Shown: positions 28,594 through 38,556, numbered from the stretch's first letter. The stretch is 64,000 nt of DNA from Nitrospiraceae bacterium (GCA_003599275.1 QZJG01000054.1:1-64000); one strand, 5' to 3'. Program-made: numbers and translations. Notes: generated by a model not told the origin, from the letters alone.

Positions 28594-29472
28594 CTACTTG
28601 GACACAACGCCATAATTTATAAGAACGTTTTTTAATTTCTCTCTATTTTCGCCGCTCATCGGACATAGGGGAAGCCTGAATTCCTCCTGTATTTTGCCCA
28701 TGATGCTCAATGCGGTCTTTGCCGGAATCGGATTCGTCTCGATAAACATTGCCTGGTTTAGCGGTTCAAGTTTGTAATGTAACCTTCTGGCCTCTTCAAT
28801 CTTCCCGTCCTCCCATGCCTTTACCATGGCTGAAACATCACGCGGGGCAATATTGGCCGAAACGGAGATGACCCCCTTCCCTCCAAGCGCCAACATCGGA
28901 AAAGTTGTAAAGTCATCGCCTGAGATAACTGTCATCCTGTCGCCGCAGAGGCGAATGATGTCGCTTGCCTGTCTCATGTCACCTGTAGCTTCCTTGATTC
29001 CGACGATGTTCTTTATCTCGGCAAGCCTCGCCACCGTTTGCGGGAGTATGTTTATGGCAGTGCGGCCGGGCACATTGTAAAGGAGGATGGGTATATCAAC
29101 AGCTTCAGCAACCGCCCTGTAATGCCTGTATAGTCCTTCCTGTGTAGGCTTATTGTAGTAAGGCGCCACGAGGAGTGCCCCGTCTGCTCCCATCTCTTCC
29201 GCCTTTTGGGTAATCATAATTGTTTCATCGGTTGCATTTGCCCCTGTTCCGGCTATAACAGGGACCCTCTTGTTGACAGTTTTTATGGCAATCTCAATAA
29301 CCCTGTAGTGCTCATCATAATCCAGGGTGGCAGATTCCCCGGTTGTGCCGCACGGCACTATGGCATTGGTCCCTTCGGAAATATGCCACTCGATCAGTTC
29401 ACTTAGAGCTTTTTCGTCAATTTTCTTGTCCCTGAACGGAGTAACTATCGCAACAATTGACCCCTTAAACAT
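28594..29472 (-). CDS. dapA: 4-hydroxy-tetrahydrodipicolinate synthase
   Basis: GSIVAIVTPFRDKKIDEKAL, CGTTGESATL, YNVPGRTAIN, GIKEATGD. Confidence 0.96.
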   Translation of the reverse strand: MFKGSIVAIVTPFRDKKIDEKALSELIEWHISEGTNAIVPCGTTGESATLDYDEHYRVIEIAIKTVNKRVPVIAGTGANATDETIMITQKAEEMGADGALLVAPYYNKPTQEGLYRHYRAVAEAVDIPILLYNVPGRTAINILPQTVARLAEIKNIVGIKEATGDMRQASDIIRLCGDRMTVISGDDFTTFPMLALGGKGVISVSANIAPRDVSAMVKAWEDGKIEEARRLHYKLEPLNQAMFIETNPIPAKTALSIMGKIQEEFRLPLCPMSGENREKLKNVLINYGVVSK

Positions 29473-29633
29473 AATTCCTCCCGTTACTTTTAAATTTTTT
29501 CGAGCTTAAAGTTTATGGTAAATTTTCATTAAGGTCAAGCAAAAGATTAACTAAATTATAAATTGATCCGGCAAATTATACAATCAGTGAAGCGCTTAAG
29601 ACGGGAATTGACACTTATCGTCTTTTTCTGATA

Positions 29634-30017
29634 TTGTTCAATGAAATGTTCGACCTCGGCGCACAAGAGCTTATAGTAATCTTTATCGTAGCCTTCCTGG
29701 TTTTCGGACCCAAGAGACTGCCCGAATTGGGACGGACACTTGGGAAAGGTATGAGGGAGCTCAAGGTTGCCATGCGCAATGTGAAAAACTCTCTGGATGA
29801 ATCGGACTTAAACATATCAAAAGATATAAATGCAGCAAAGTCTGATATCGAGAAATCTTTTAAAGATGCGGTAGTACCTGATATTGACATAAAACCTGAT
29901 ACTGATAAAAAAGAAGCAGCCAAAGAAGAACCGAAGGTGGAAAATCAGGCGGGGGACTTACAGGCAAACGCCGTTGAGGAGAAAAAGGCAACAACAGAAC
30001 CGGAAAAAGATGGATAA
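29634..30017 (+). CDS. Sec-independent translocase TatA/TatB-type protein
   Basis: MFDLGAQELIVIFIVAFLVFGPKRLPELGRTLGKGMREL. Confidence 0.93.
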   Translation: MFNEMFDLGAQELIVIFIVAFLVFGPKRLPELGRTLGKGMRELKVAMRNVKNSLDESDLNISKDINAAKSDIEKSFKDAVVPDIDIKPDTDKKEAAKEEPKVENQAGDLQANAVEEKKATTEPEKDG

Positions 30018-30792
30018 AGCCCCCCTCACAGAACACCTTTATGAATTAAGGAACAGGATCGTTGCCTCCCTGATAACAGTCGCCGTCACATTCGGCTTCT
30101 GTTTTTACAATTCTGAATATATCTTCGAGTTGCTGACTTCGCCAATGCGCCAGACCCTTGCTTTCTCCCTGAACAATCCTTATATATCCTTTATCCCCGC
30201 GCAAAATCCCAATATAGACCTTGTATTTCTTGCGCCGGCAGAGGCATTCTGGATGCACATGAAGATTGCCTTTATCAGCGCATTTATAATCAGTTCGCCG
30301 GTCATTTTCTGGGAAATCTGGAAATTTATCGCCCCCGGGCTTCACTCTAAAGAAAGAAAATATGCCGCCCCTTTCATTATTACCGCGACTTTTCTCTTTC
30401 TGATAGGCGCCATGTTTTGTTTTTTTATTGTCCTTCCTCTCGCAGTAGACTTTTTGCTTAACTACAAGACCCAGCATATCAAGCCGATGATTTCGGCGGA
30501 AAAATATATGGACTTCTGTCTTAAATTTATCATTGCCTTCGGGGCCATCTTTGAGCTGCCTGTCCTTATTATATTTCTTACAAGGATGGGACTTGTGACA
30601 ACTGCCTTTCTCGCAAAGCACAGGAAATATGCAATCCTTATCGCTTTTGTTATAGCTGCAATCCTGACCCCGACCCCTGACGCATTCAACCAGACCTTGA
30701 TGGCTGTGCCGATTTTAGTGCTTTATGAAGCGGGCATACTGGCGTCAAGAATTCTTAATATAAAGAAAAAACCTGAGGAAGGCAGCGCGTAA
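30010..30792 (+). CDS. tatC: Sec-independent protein translocase TatC
   Basis: APLTEHLYELRNRIVASL, six TM segments, FGAIFELPVLIIFLTRMGLV; ATG overlaps tatA stop. Confidence 0.95.
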   Translation: MDKAPLTEHLYELRNRIVASLITVAVTFGFCFYNSEYIFELLTSPMRQTLAFSLNNPYISFIPAQNPNIDLVFLAPAEAFWMHMKIAFISAFIISSPVIFWEIWKFIAPGLHSKERKYAAPFIITATFLFLIGAMFCFFIVLPLAVDFLLNYKTQHIKPMISAEKYMDFCLKFIIAFGAIFELPVLIIFLTRMGLVTTAFLAKHRKYAILIAFVIAAILTPTPDAFNQTLMAVPILVLYEAGILASRILNIKKKPEEGSA

Positions 30793-30794
30793 GT

Positions 30795-31043
30795 TTAACT
30801 GCCGGCTCCCGCCTTTATTCTTTTGTACCTGGTCTCGCCGACACATTCTTTTGCAAATGCGCACCAGTCGAGGCAGGATGGGCCGATCGTCCGCGTGTTT
30901 ATTTTACCGCAATGTTTACAGGCAGCCTCTGTCTCGTCACTCCAGATCTCTAATTCCTTGCCGCAGTGACGGCACTTAATGTCTTCAGGCTTGGGTTGCT
31001 TTATGTCTTTACTGCCGGGGCATTCGTTCTTGAACATCCGCAC
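30795..31043 (-). CDS. Small Cys-rich zinc-ribbon-like protein
   Basis: Two CxxC pairs CRHCG...CKHCG plus SCLDWCAFAKECVG. Confidence 0.6.
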   Translation of the reverse strand: MRMFKNECPGSKDIKQPKPEDIKCRHCGKELEIWSDETEAACKHCGKINTRTIGPSCLDWCAFAKECVGETRYKRIKAGAGS

Positions 31044-31128
31044 CTCTTTTTATTTTTATAATATATCACAGGATATGGCATGAACATGATGCGGCTCATA
31101 AAAAAGGGAAGGCCGGGAGTGAGCCTGC

Positions 31129-32391
31129 CTACAGTTTTGTTATCTTCACCTTGTCTATTTTTTTGCCGTCCAGCTCGAGAATCAGAAATCTCAGGCCGTG
31201 GTACCGGAGCTGTTCCCCGACTTTCGGAAGACGCCCGAACAGGCCGAACAGCAAGCCGCCGATGGTGTGAAACTCTTCGCTGTCAAGCTCAATGCCCACA
31301 AGCTCATTGATTTCATCTATTCCGGTTGAACCGGACACCACAAAGGTCCTCTCATCAACAACTTCAACCTCTTTTTCCGCCTCAATAGCCTCAAATTCAT
31401 CCTGGAGCCCGCCGACTATTTCTTCCATGATGTCTTCGAGCGTTATGAGTCCTGCCGTGCCTCCGTGTTCATCCAGAACAATGGCAATCTGGAATTTATT
31501 TTTCTGCATTTCATCGAGGAGCGCCGTTACCATTTTGCTTTCAGGAATATAATAAGCGTCTCTTATAAAGCTTCTGATTGGAGTATCAGGGGTAACTTCC
31601 TCCTTTGCCATTTTCCTTAAAATATCCTTGACATATAGTACGCCGATAATGTTGTCAACATTTTCCATGATGACGGGATAACGCGAATAACCCTCTTCAG
31701 AGACAAGTGAAAGCACATCACCGATGACCGCATGTTCCGTTATTGCCACTATCTCGGTCCTCGGTACCATCGCCTCCGTGACCTTCTTGTCTCCGAATGC
31801 AAAGACATTATGAAGCATCTCTTTTTCTTCTTTTTCGAGGGCCCCTTCCTCCTCCCCGATTGTAATCATCGACTTCATTTCTTCTTCTGTTAAAAACTGG
31901 GGCGCGGGTTTTATTTCCCCTCCGAACAGGCGGATGATGGAATTCGACAGCTTATTGAATATCCACACAAAAGGCGAGATTATTTTTATGAAAATCTCCA
32001 TCGGTCTTGCCAGAAACAGGGAGAGACCCTCCGCGTAAGTAACGCCGAAGGTCTTGGGTGTGAGTTCGCCGAAGACGACAGTCAGGATGGTTATTGCAAT
32101 GGTTGCTATGATGATGCCCTTGTCTTCTCCAAAATAGTTTATTGCCAGGGCCGTTCCGATGGAAGTTGCCAGGACAGTGAATAAATTACCTGAAAGGATT
32201 ACCGCGCTGAAAAGGCGGTCATGCTGATCGCGAAGCCTCTGGACGATTTCGGCGTTTTTGCTGCCTTTTTCAATGAGATGCCGCAATCTCATTCTGTTGA
32301 CGGAAATGAAAGCCACTTCCGAACTGGAAAGTATGGCAATAAAAATCAAGCAGATAATTATGAGGATAAAACCGAAGGTGTTAGTGTCCAT
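31129..32391 (-). CDS. CNNM/CBS/CorC_HlyC-domain transporter (hemolysin family)
   Basis: Four TM DUF21 N-terminus, MVPRTEIVAI CBS, DEHGGTAGLITLEDIMEEIVGGLQDEF. Confidence 0.93.
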   Translation of the reverse strand: MDTNTFGFILIIICLIFIAILSSSEVAFISVNRMRLRHLIEKGSKNAEIVQRLRDQHDRLFSAVILSGNLFTVLATSIGTALAINYFGEDKGIIIATIAITILTVVFGELTPKTFGVTYAEGLSLFLARPMEIFIKIISPFVWIFNKLSNSIIRLFGGEIKPAPQFLTEEEMKSMITIGEEEGALEKEEKEMLHNVFAFGDKKVTEAMVPRTEIVAITEHAVIGDVLSLVSEEGYSRYPVIMENVDNIIGVLYVKDILRKMAKEEVTPDTPIRSFIRDAYYIPESKMVTALLDEMQKNKFQIAIVLDEHGGTAGLITLEDIMEEIVGGLQDEFEAIEAEKEVEVVDERTFVVSGSTGIDEINELVGIELDSEEFHTIGGLLFGLFGRLPKVGEQLRYHGLRFLILELDGKKIDKVKITKL

Positions 32392-32394
32392 TTA

Positions 32395-33474
32395 TCAGTT
32401 TGTGATCTTTGCAATGATGGCATCGGCGACCCCCGAAGTGGTTGCGGCAGTCGGGTCATCAGGTGTCGGCTTCATGTCATAAGTGACGTCTTTCCCCTCT
32501 TTAATTATAGAAGCTATCGCATTATCCAATTTCTCTGCTGCCGTGGTTTCGCCAAGATATCTTAACATCATAACGCCGCTTAGCATCATCGCAAGCGGGT
32601 TGACCTTGTTAAGCCCTTTATATTTGGGTGCGCTGCCGTGGGTCGCTTCGAAAACGGCATATTCACTGCCGAGGTTTGCGCCCGGAGCAAGCCCGAGTCC
32701 TCCGATCAACCCTGCGGCAAGGTCCGAAACAACATCTCCGTAGAGATTGGGCAGGACAAGCACATCGTAAAGCTCCGGTTTTTGAACAAGCTGCATACAC
32801 ATATTATCGATGATCCTGTCTTCGAATTCAATATCGGGATAGCCTTTGGCGACCTCTCTCGATACTTCAAGGAATAATCCGTCCGAGTGCTTCATGATAT
32901 TTGCCTTGTGCACGGAAGTCACTTTGCGCCTTTTGTTTTTCCTCGCGTATTCAAAGGCGAACTTCACGATACGCTCCGTGCCGTAGACTGAAATCGGCTT
33001 TATGCTGATTCCCGAATCAGGGCGTATGGCCTTGCCGGAAATATTTTTTACGAGATCAATAATCGCCTTTGCGCCTTCGGACCCCTTTTGAAATTCTATG
33101 CCGGCATAAAGGTCTTCTGTGTTTTCCCTGACGATAACAAGGTCGATATTTTCATATCTTGTCCTTGCGCCTTTGTAGGTCTTGCAGGGACGCAGGCAGC
33201 TATAAAGATCAAGGGCCTGTCTGAGCGTAACATTTACGCTCCTGAAGCCTGTGCCGACAGGCGTGGTGATCGGACCTTTGAGGGCGACCTTGTTTTTCCT
33301 GACAGAATCAAGGACCCGATCGGGAAGCGGATTCCCTTCCTGATGATACACGTCCTCTCCTGCGTTCTGTATGTCCCATTCAAACTGAATACCCGTAGCT
33401 TCAAGTACTCTTCTTACCGCCTCTGTTATCTCAGGCCCTGTGCCGTCGCCGGGGATCAATGTGATTTTGTACAT
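32395..33474 (-). CDS. NAD-type isocitrate/isopropylmalate dehydrogenase family (IDH-like)
   Basis: [54 protein letters not shown]. Confidence 0.9.
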   Translation of the reverse strand: MYKITLIPGDGTGPEITEAVRRVLEATGIQFEWDIQNAGEDVYHQEGNPLPDRVLDSVRKNKVALKGPITTPVGTGFRSVNVTLRQALDLYSCLRPCKTYKGARTRYENIDLVIVRENTEDLYAGIEFQKGSEGAKAIIDLVKNISGKAIRPDSGISIKPISVYGTERIVKFAFEYARKNKRRKVTSVHKANIMKHSDGLFLEVSREVAKGYPDIEFEDRIIDNMCMQLVQKPELYDVLVLPNLYGDVVSDLAAGLIGGLGLAPGANLGSEYAVFEATHGSAPKYKGLNKVNPLAMMLSGVMMLRYLGETTAAEKLDNAIASIIKEGKDVTYDMKPTPDDPTAATTSGVADAIIAKITN

Positions 33475-33496
33475 TATGTTGTCCTTTTCCTCGTTG

Positions 33497-34807
33497 TTAT
33501 TGTCCACTGTTCAAAAACTGCGGCGTGACCGTCAATATCTTACAGGCTGTTTCCGGATGCTCCGCAATAAACTTCAATTCGTCATCGGTAAGCGGTTTCT
33601 GGGTATGCAGGTTTGCATACTGGACGAGTTCAAGTATCCGCCTTGCCTCTTTGTCATCATTAAAATGGATACCGAGTTTGTCATAGACATGCCTGAAACC
33701 CTTAAGCCCGCCATATTCACCGGTCGTTATAAGCCTGCCTGTGTGAAGCAGCTCGGGCTCACCGCGGCCCACATCTTCCGGATCATAAAGCTCATAGTTG
33801 CGCCTGTCCTTTAAAGCGCCGTCAGCGTGGATCCCTGATTCGTGGGCAAAGGCATTGGCCCCTACACCGGCCTGGCATATAGGTATGGGGATGCCGAATG
33901 CATACGAACCGTAACGGGCAATTTTCCATGCTTTCCTGAGGTCTACGTGTTCATCGAGATGTATTTTTTCCGCAAAGCCATGTGAATATTTAAGCGCTAA
34001 AATTGTAGAGACAAGGTCGCAGTTACCGGCCCTTTCGCCGAAGCCGTTGATTGTTGTATTAATATAAGCGTCCACGCCGCTCTCGACAGCGCCCTGCGCG
34101 CCGGAAACCGACACGGCCTCTGCCATCCCGAGGTCATTGTGACAATGCATCTCAATCGGGAATTTTGTCGCCTCTGCAATCTGCTTGGTCCTCTGGTAGA
34201 TCGTTATGGGGTCGTCAGCTCCGAGCGTGTCGCAATATCTGAAGCGGTCGGCGCCGTTTTCTTTGCCCGCAATAGAGAACTCTATAAGCCTCCCGATATC
34301 AGTGCGGGAGGCGTCCTCGGCATTTATCCCTACGGTTTCAGCGCCGAGGGATTTAGCCAGCTTCAGCGCCTCAATCATTGAATTCAGGATATCACTCCAG
34401 GACTTTCTCCCCTGGAATTTTCCCTGTATCATGATGTCGGAGGTGGATATCGAGAGATTCAGGTGCCTGATATCCGGACAATTCCTGAAAGTAGACTCAA
34501 CGTCTTCCTTAACAGCCCTGCACCATCCTTCAAGATGCATCCTCTTAATGGCGCCTTTTCTGACAAGATCGAGGTTGGCGTTTATGTAATTTACCTCGTG
34601 CTTAAGTGTGGGGAATCCTATCTCGCTCTGAAACATCCCCATCTCGTCAAGGTAAATATTCAGCATCGTCTTGGCGAGTTTACTTAACAGAATGCGGGAG
34701 GTCTGTACACCGTCCCTGTTTGTGACATCTATGAGATAGATATTTTTCATCAACGCATATTTAACCATATCGCATGAAACGTTTACAACTGCGCCCTTTG
34801 AATTCAC
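33497..34807 (-). CDS. Homocitrate synthase / Re-citrate synthase family (DRE-TIM)
   Basis: [64 protein letters not shown]; true start may be about 34750. Confidence 0.85.
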   Translation of the reverse strand: MNSKGAVVNVSCDMVKYALMKNIYLIDVTNRDGVQTSRILLSKLAKTMLNIYLDEMGMFQSEIGFPTLKHEVNYINANLDLVRKGAIKRMHLEGWCRAVKEDVESTFRNCPDIRHLNLSISTSDIMIQGKFQGRKSWSDILNSMIEALKLAKSLGAETVGINAEDASRTDIGRLIEFSIAGKENGADRFRYCDTLGADDPITIYQRTKQIAEATKFPIEMHCHNDLGMAEAVSVSGAQGAVESGVDAYINTTINGFGERAGNCDLVSTILALKYSHGFAEKIHLDEHVDLRKAWKIARYGSYAFGIPIPICQAGVGANAFAHESGIHADGALKDRRNYELYDPEDVGRGEPELLHTGRLITTGEYGGLKGFRHVYDKLGIHFNDDKEARRILELVQYANLHTQKPLTDDELKFIAEHPETACKILTVTPQFLNSGQ

Positions 34808-34879
34808 AGGAGGGGCGAAGGGGAGGAACGATTATAACGCTCCTCCCCTCCTTTGGTGATGAAGGGGACTGAAGGAAAA

Positions 34880-34899
34880 CTCTGTAGCGGGCTACAGAG
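34880..34899. repeat. Perfect hairpin ctctgtagc-gg-gctacagag
   Basis: 9-bp inverted repeat in the intergenic region upstream of the homocitrate synthase-like gene. Confidence 0.5.
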
Positions 34900-34972
34900 A
34901 ACTTAACTTATATATTGTGGCAATCCCTTTTCCAAGTTTCTTGTAAAAGAGTAATCCAAAAAAAAATACCGG

Positions 34973-34992
34973 CATATGATTTAAATCATATG
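34973..34992. promoter_or_regulatory. 20-bp perfect palindrome catatgatttaaatcatatg, possible operator
   Basis: Exact palindrome; core TGAT-N4-ATCA resembles CRP/FNR-family half-sites. Confidence 0.4.
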
Positions 34993-35091
34993 TATATCAT
35001 GTTGATAGGATAAAATTATTTGTTCGGATAACATGGACATGAAAGCCTGTTTCAGAATTTCCATACGACACTTTTGAAAAGGGAATAGGGA

Positions 35092-36189
35092 TCAGGGGGT
35101 AGGGACAATATTGTAGTACATGTCCCGTTGAGCAGGCTGAAAACCTGCCGACTTAATAGCGGTTGTAATATCATTTATTGAAACCTTATATTTCACGCCT
35201 GCGGCTGCGACAACATTCTCTTCGAGCATTGTCGAACCGAAATCATTGGCCCCGAACCTCAGCGCCACCTGTGCGGGCTTCAGTCCCTGCGTCACCCACG
35301 ACGCCTGTATATTCGGGACGTTGTCGAGATAAATTCTTGAAAGCGCAAGCACGCGGAGATACTCAACTGCGGTAGCAGCGTTAAAGGGGTTAGGGGTTGG
35401 GGATTTGGGGTTGGTCTTTTTTCTTTTACTACCCCCTAATCCCTGATCCCTAACCCCTAATTCAGTATTCCCCGGCTGAAAACTCCAGGGAATGAATGCC
35501 GTAAAGCCGCCCGTCCTGTCCTGCAGCTTACGTATTGCGTCAAGATGTTCAATAATGTCTTCGGGTCCTTCAATGCTGCCGAACATCATGGTTGCCGTTG
35601 TCTTCATCCCGGTGAGATGCGCCTCTTTCATCACCTCAAGCCATCTGCCCTTGTTGATTTTTTTGGGGCTTATCTTTTCCCTGATCCTGTCGGAGAGGAT
35701 TTCTGCTCCTCCCCCGGGGATGGAGTCGAGACCGGCTTCATTTAAAATACGCAATGTCTTTCTTATTGAAAATCCCGCCTTGTCTGCCATGTAACAAATC
35801 TCGGGCGGCGAAAAGCCGTGAACGTGGATATTGAATTTTTCCTTGACCGTTTTTAAAAGATCGACGTAATAATCAATATCGAGCCCGGGATGCAGTCCGC
35901 CCTGGATCAATATCTGCGTTCCGCCGAGGGAAATCGTTTCTTTTATCTTGTTGAAAAGTTTCCTTCTGTTTAATACATATGCCTCCGGGTCTTTTTCGTC
36001 CCTCCAGAACGCGCAGAATGTGCATTTATTTATACAGACGTTCGTGTAATTGATGTTGCGGTCGATAATGAATGTCACGGTCCCGTCAGGATGCAGTTTC
36101 TTCCTGATATTGTCCGCTGTCATCCCGAGACCGAGGAGGTCGGCTGATTTGAAGAGGGTCAAGGCCTGTTTTTTAGTAATGCGGTCCAT
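35092..36189 (-). CDS. mqnC: Cyclic dehypoxanthinyl futalosine synthase-type radical SAM protein (futalosine menaquinone pathway)
   Basis: CINKCTFCAFWR radical SAM Cys motif, ILIQGGLHPGL, FIPWSFQPGNTELG, NIQASWVTQGLKPAQVALRFGANDFGSTM. Confidence 0.9.
   Translation of the reverse strand: MDRITKKQALTLFKSADLLGLGMTADNIRKKLHPDGTVTFIIDRNINYTNVCINKCTFCAFWRDEKDPEAYVLNRRKLFNKIKETISLGGTQILIQGGLHPGLDIDYYVDLLKTVKEKFNIHVHGFSPPEICYMADKAGFSIRKTLRILNEAGLDSIPGGGAEILSDRIREKISPKKINKGRWLEVMKEAHLTGMKTTATMMFGSIEGPEDIIEHLDAIRKLQDRTGGFTAFIPWSFQPGNTELGVRDQGLGGSKRKKTNPKSPTPNPFNAATAVEYLRVLALSRIYLDNVPNIQASWVTQGLKPAQVALRFGANDFGSTMLEENVVAAAGVKYKVSINDITTAIKSAGFQPAQRDMYYNIVPTP
35384..35458. repeat. Palindromic repeat apparently inserted in frame in mqnC
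   Basis: Arms aggggttaggggttggggatttggggttggt and actaccccctaatccctgatccctaacccct are inverted (about 25/31 matches) around a 13-nt loop. Confidence 0.75.
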
Positions 36190-36220
36190 GATTTTTTAAA
36201 TCTATTAAATTGGGCGACAA

Positions 36221-36955
36221 TTAATTGTAATTTATTGCGGCCCCAAAATCCAATGTAACAAGCCGGGAAACATATCCGGTTGCAGGATTGTTTCTCACTT
36301 CATCGGGGGTGCCGGTTTGGGCAATCCTGCCGTGTTCGTAAACAATAATTTTGTCTGCCGCTGCAGAGGCCTCTTCCAGGTCATGAGTTACCATGATAAC
36401 GGGGACATTGAACTTGTCTCTCACCTCTCTCAGGAAACGTCTCATCTCCATACGGAGAGGGCGGTCCAGGGCGGAGAAAGGCTCATCCAGCAAGAGCATC
36501 CTCGGCTGTCTTATGAGCGCCCGTGCAAAGGCGACTCTCTGTTTTTGCCCGCCCGATATCTCATGAGGATATCTGTCTTCAAGCCCCGCGAGTTTGAATG
36601 CATGGACCATCTCATGCGCCCTGTCCAGTCTCTCATACTCAGGGATTGCAGCGCCGCCGTAAAGGATGTTCTTCACGACTGTCATGTGGGGGAAGAGCGC
36701 AAGGTTCTGAAAGACATAACCGAAAGGGCGCTCCTGCGGAGTAAGATCGGTCCCTGTAGAACTGTCATAGTACACGGTGTCGTCAAGGCATACGGACCCC
36801 CTGTCGGGCCTGGCGAGACCCGCTATCAGATGGAGGGTCATGGTCTTCCCGGCTCCCGAGCTGCCGAAGAGCACGGCCATTTCATTGCCGATCTCCCATC
36901 CGATATCGAGTGCGAAGCCGTTGACCTTTTTCTGAAGACGGACCGTTAACCCCAT
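36221..36955 (-). CDS. modC: Molybdate ABC transporter ATP-binding protein
   Basis: FGSSGAGKTMTLHLIAGL, ISGGQKQRVAFARAL, LLLDEPFSALD; next to modB/modA. Confidence 0.9.
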   Translation of the reverse strand: MGLTVRLQKKVNGFALDIGWEIGNEMAVLFGSSGAGKTMTLHLIAGLARPDRGSVCLDDTVYYDSSTGTDLTPQERPFGYVFQNLALFPHMTVVKNILYGGAAIPEYERLDRAHEMVHAFKLAGLEDRYPHEISGGQKQRVAFARALIRQPRMLLLDEPFSALDRPLRMEMRRFLREVRDKFNVPVIMVTHDLEEASAAADKIIVYEHGRIAQTGTPDEVRNNPATGYVSRLVTLDFGAAINYN

Positions 36956-37620
36956 CAGATGATACTCCTTGAATACTTGTTGGCTATGTAAAGGAAGATG
37001 CCGGATACCACGGTCAGCAGGATGACCATGAAGTGGGCGCTTGACCATTCGCCGCTGCTTGCGAAGCTGTATATTGCAATCGGCATGGTATCTGTCTTCC
37101 CCGGCAGATTCCCGGCAAGCATAAGGGTCGCTCCGAATTCACCCATTGCACGGGCAAAAGACAGGACGGTGCCCGCGATGAGTCCTCTTTTTGAAAGCGG
37201 AAGAATGACCTTTATGGCAGTCACGAATTCACCATGCCCCAGAGTATATGAAGCATTAATGAGATTTTTATCGACAGACTCTATTGCAGCTCTTGCCGTC
37301 TTTATCATAAGCGGAAGGGCCACGACAAAGGACGCAAGGGCGGCAGCATACCATGTGAACATGATCGAGAACCCGGTCCAGTCAAACAGGGGTTTGCCTA
37401 ATATCCCGTTTCTGCCGAAGACAATGATCAGGTAATAGCCTGTGACCGTCGGGGGCATAACAAGAGGGAGTGTGAAAAGCATGTCCACCAGCTCTTTCCC
37501 CCTGAAGTCCCGGCGGGCAAGCACGTATGCCACGGCAACGCCGATTACGATTATGAATACCGTAGCAACCGATGCCACCTGCAGAGAAAGTCTCATTGAG
37601 AAGAGTGCAGAATCAGCCAA
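36955..37620 (-). CDS. modB: Molybdate ABC transporter permease
   Basis: TLPLVMPPTVTGYYLI, SFARAMGEFGATLMLAGNLPGKTDTMPIAIY. Confidence 0.93.
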   Translation of the reverse strand: MADSALFSMRLSLQVASVATVFIIVIGVAVAYVLARRDFRGKELVDMLFTLPLVMPPTVTGYYLIIVFGRNGILGKPLFDWTGFSIMFTWYAAALASFVVALPLMIKTARAAIESVDKNLINASYTLGHGEFVTAIKVILPLSKRGLIAGTVLSFARAMGEFGATLMLAGNLPGKTDTMPIAIYSFASSGEWSSAHFMVILLTVVSGIFLYIANKYSRSII

Positions 37621-37634
37621 AGGTCCTCCACATT

Positions 37635-38405
37635 TTATTTCATTTCAGGCGGCAGGAGAAAACCGAACTTCTTCATTATCGGTCTTCCTTTCGGCCCATT
37701 TATAAATTCGGCGAACTTCCGCGCCTGTCCCGGATTCCTGCCCCCTTTTGTTACAGCCAAAGTCTGTTCAAGGGGGGGATGAAGCTCCTGCGGAACAAGA
37801 GTGTAGTTTATATCCGAGCCGATGCTGATCGAGAGCGCAACTATTGCAGCGTCTACGCTCCCGGTTTCAACATACGATAACGCCTGACGGACATTTTCTC
37901 CATATACCATCTTGTCTCTCACCTTTTCCCATAGCCCCATTCTCTCCAAAGCAGCCTTCGCTGCCATGCCGTAAGGCGCATGTGCCGGGTTTGCTATGGC
38001 AATCTTTTTTATCTCCGGCCTCAACAGGCCTTTAAGTGAGTCGAGCTTTGCGGCGCCCCTTGGGACTGCAAGGGCAATCCTTCCAATTGCATATATCCGT
38101 TTTGTATCCGGAAGAATAAACCCCCTTTTCTCAAGGTCATCAATAAAGCTCTTCTGCGCAGCGGCAAACATATCTATCGGCGCTCCGCCCTCTATCTGTT
38201 GCGCCAGCATTCCCGTGGAGCCGAAGTTGAGCAGCGCCTTAACGCCAGTTTCCTTCTCAAACATTGCCGCGATCTCCCTGAATGCACTGCTGAGATCAGC
38301 GGCGGCCGATACGGTTATTTCATTCGGTGACACTGCAAAGGCGGACAAGGGAAGAGAGAGGACATTTAATAAAGCTGATAGAAGCAAAAGAGAGATTTTT
38401 TTCAT
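37635..38405 (-). CDS. modA: Molybdate ABC transporter substrate-binding protein
   Basis: ITVSAAADLSSAFREIAAMFEKETGVKALLNFGSTGMLAQQIEGGAPIDMFAAA. Confidence 0.93.
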   Translation of the reverse strand: MKKISLLLLSALLNVLSLPLSAFAVSPNEITVSAAADLSSAFREIAAMFEKETGVKALLNFGSTGMLAQQIEGGAPIDMFAAAQKSFIDDLEKRGFILPDTKRIYAIGRIALAVPRGAAKLDSLKGLLRPEIKKIAIANPAHAPYGMAAKAALERMGLWEKVRDKMVYGENVRQALSYVETGSVDAAIVALSISIGSDINYTLVPQELHPPLEQTLAVTKGGRNPGQARKFAEFINGPKGRPIMKKFGFLLPPEMK

Positions 38406-38467
38406 GAGTTGTTCGCCTTATTTCAATCTAAATTGAGCGATTTTACGCATAACCACTTATTTTCCAT

Positions 38468-38543
38468 GTCATTGCGAGCACCCAAAGGGTGCGTGGCAAT
38501 CTCATCACAAAAGGCTGGATTGCTTCATTTCACTCGCAATGAC
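38468..38543. repeat. Interspersed repeat of the cattgcgag...ctcgcaatgac type
   Basis: gtcattgcgag...gcgtggcaatc...gattgcttc...ctcgcaatgac inverted ends; related copies at 45069-45153 and 56506-56562. Confidence 0.6.
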
Positions 38544-38556
38544 AACCAGGAATCGC

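Noticed and set aside
35384-35458. G-rich repeats in mqnC as a CRISPR or tandem repeat
   Set aside because: Inverted arms around one loop, not regularly spaced direct repeats with spacers; no cas genes seen in the window
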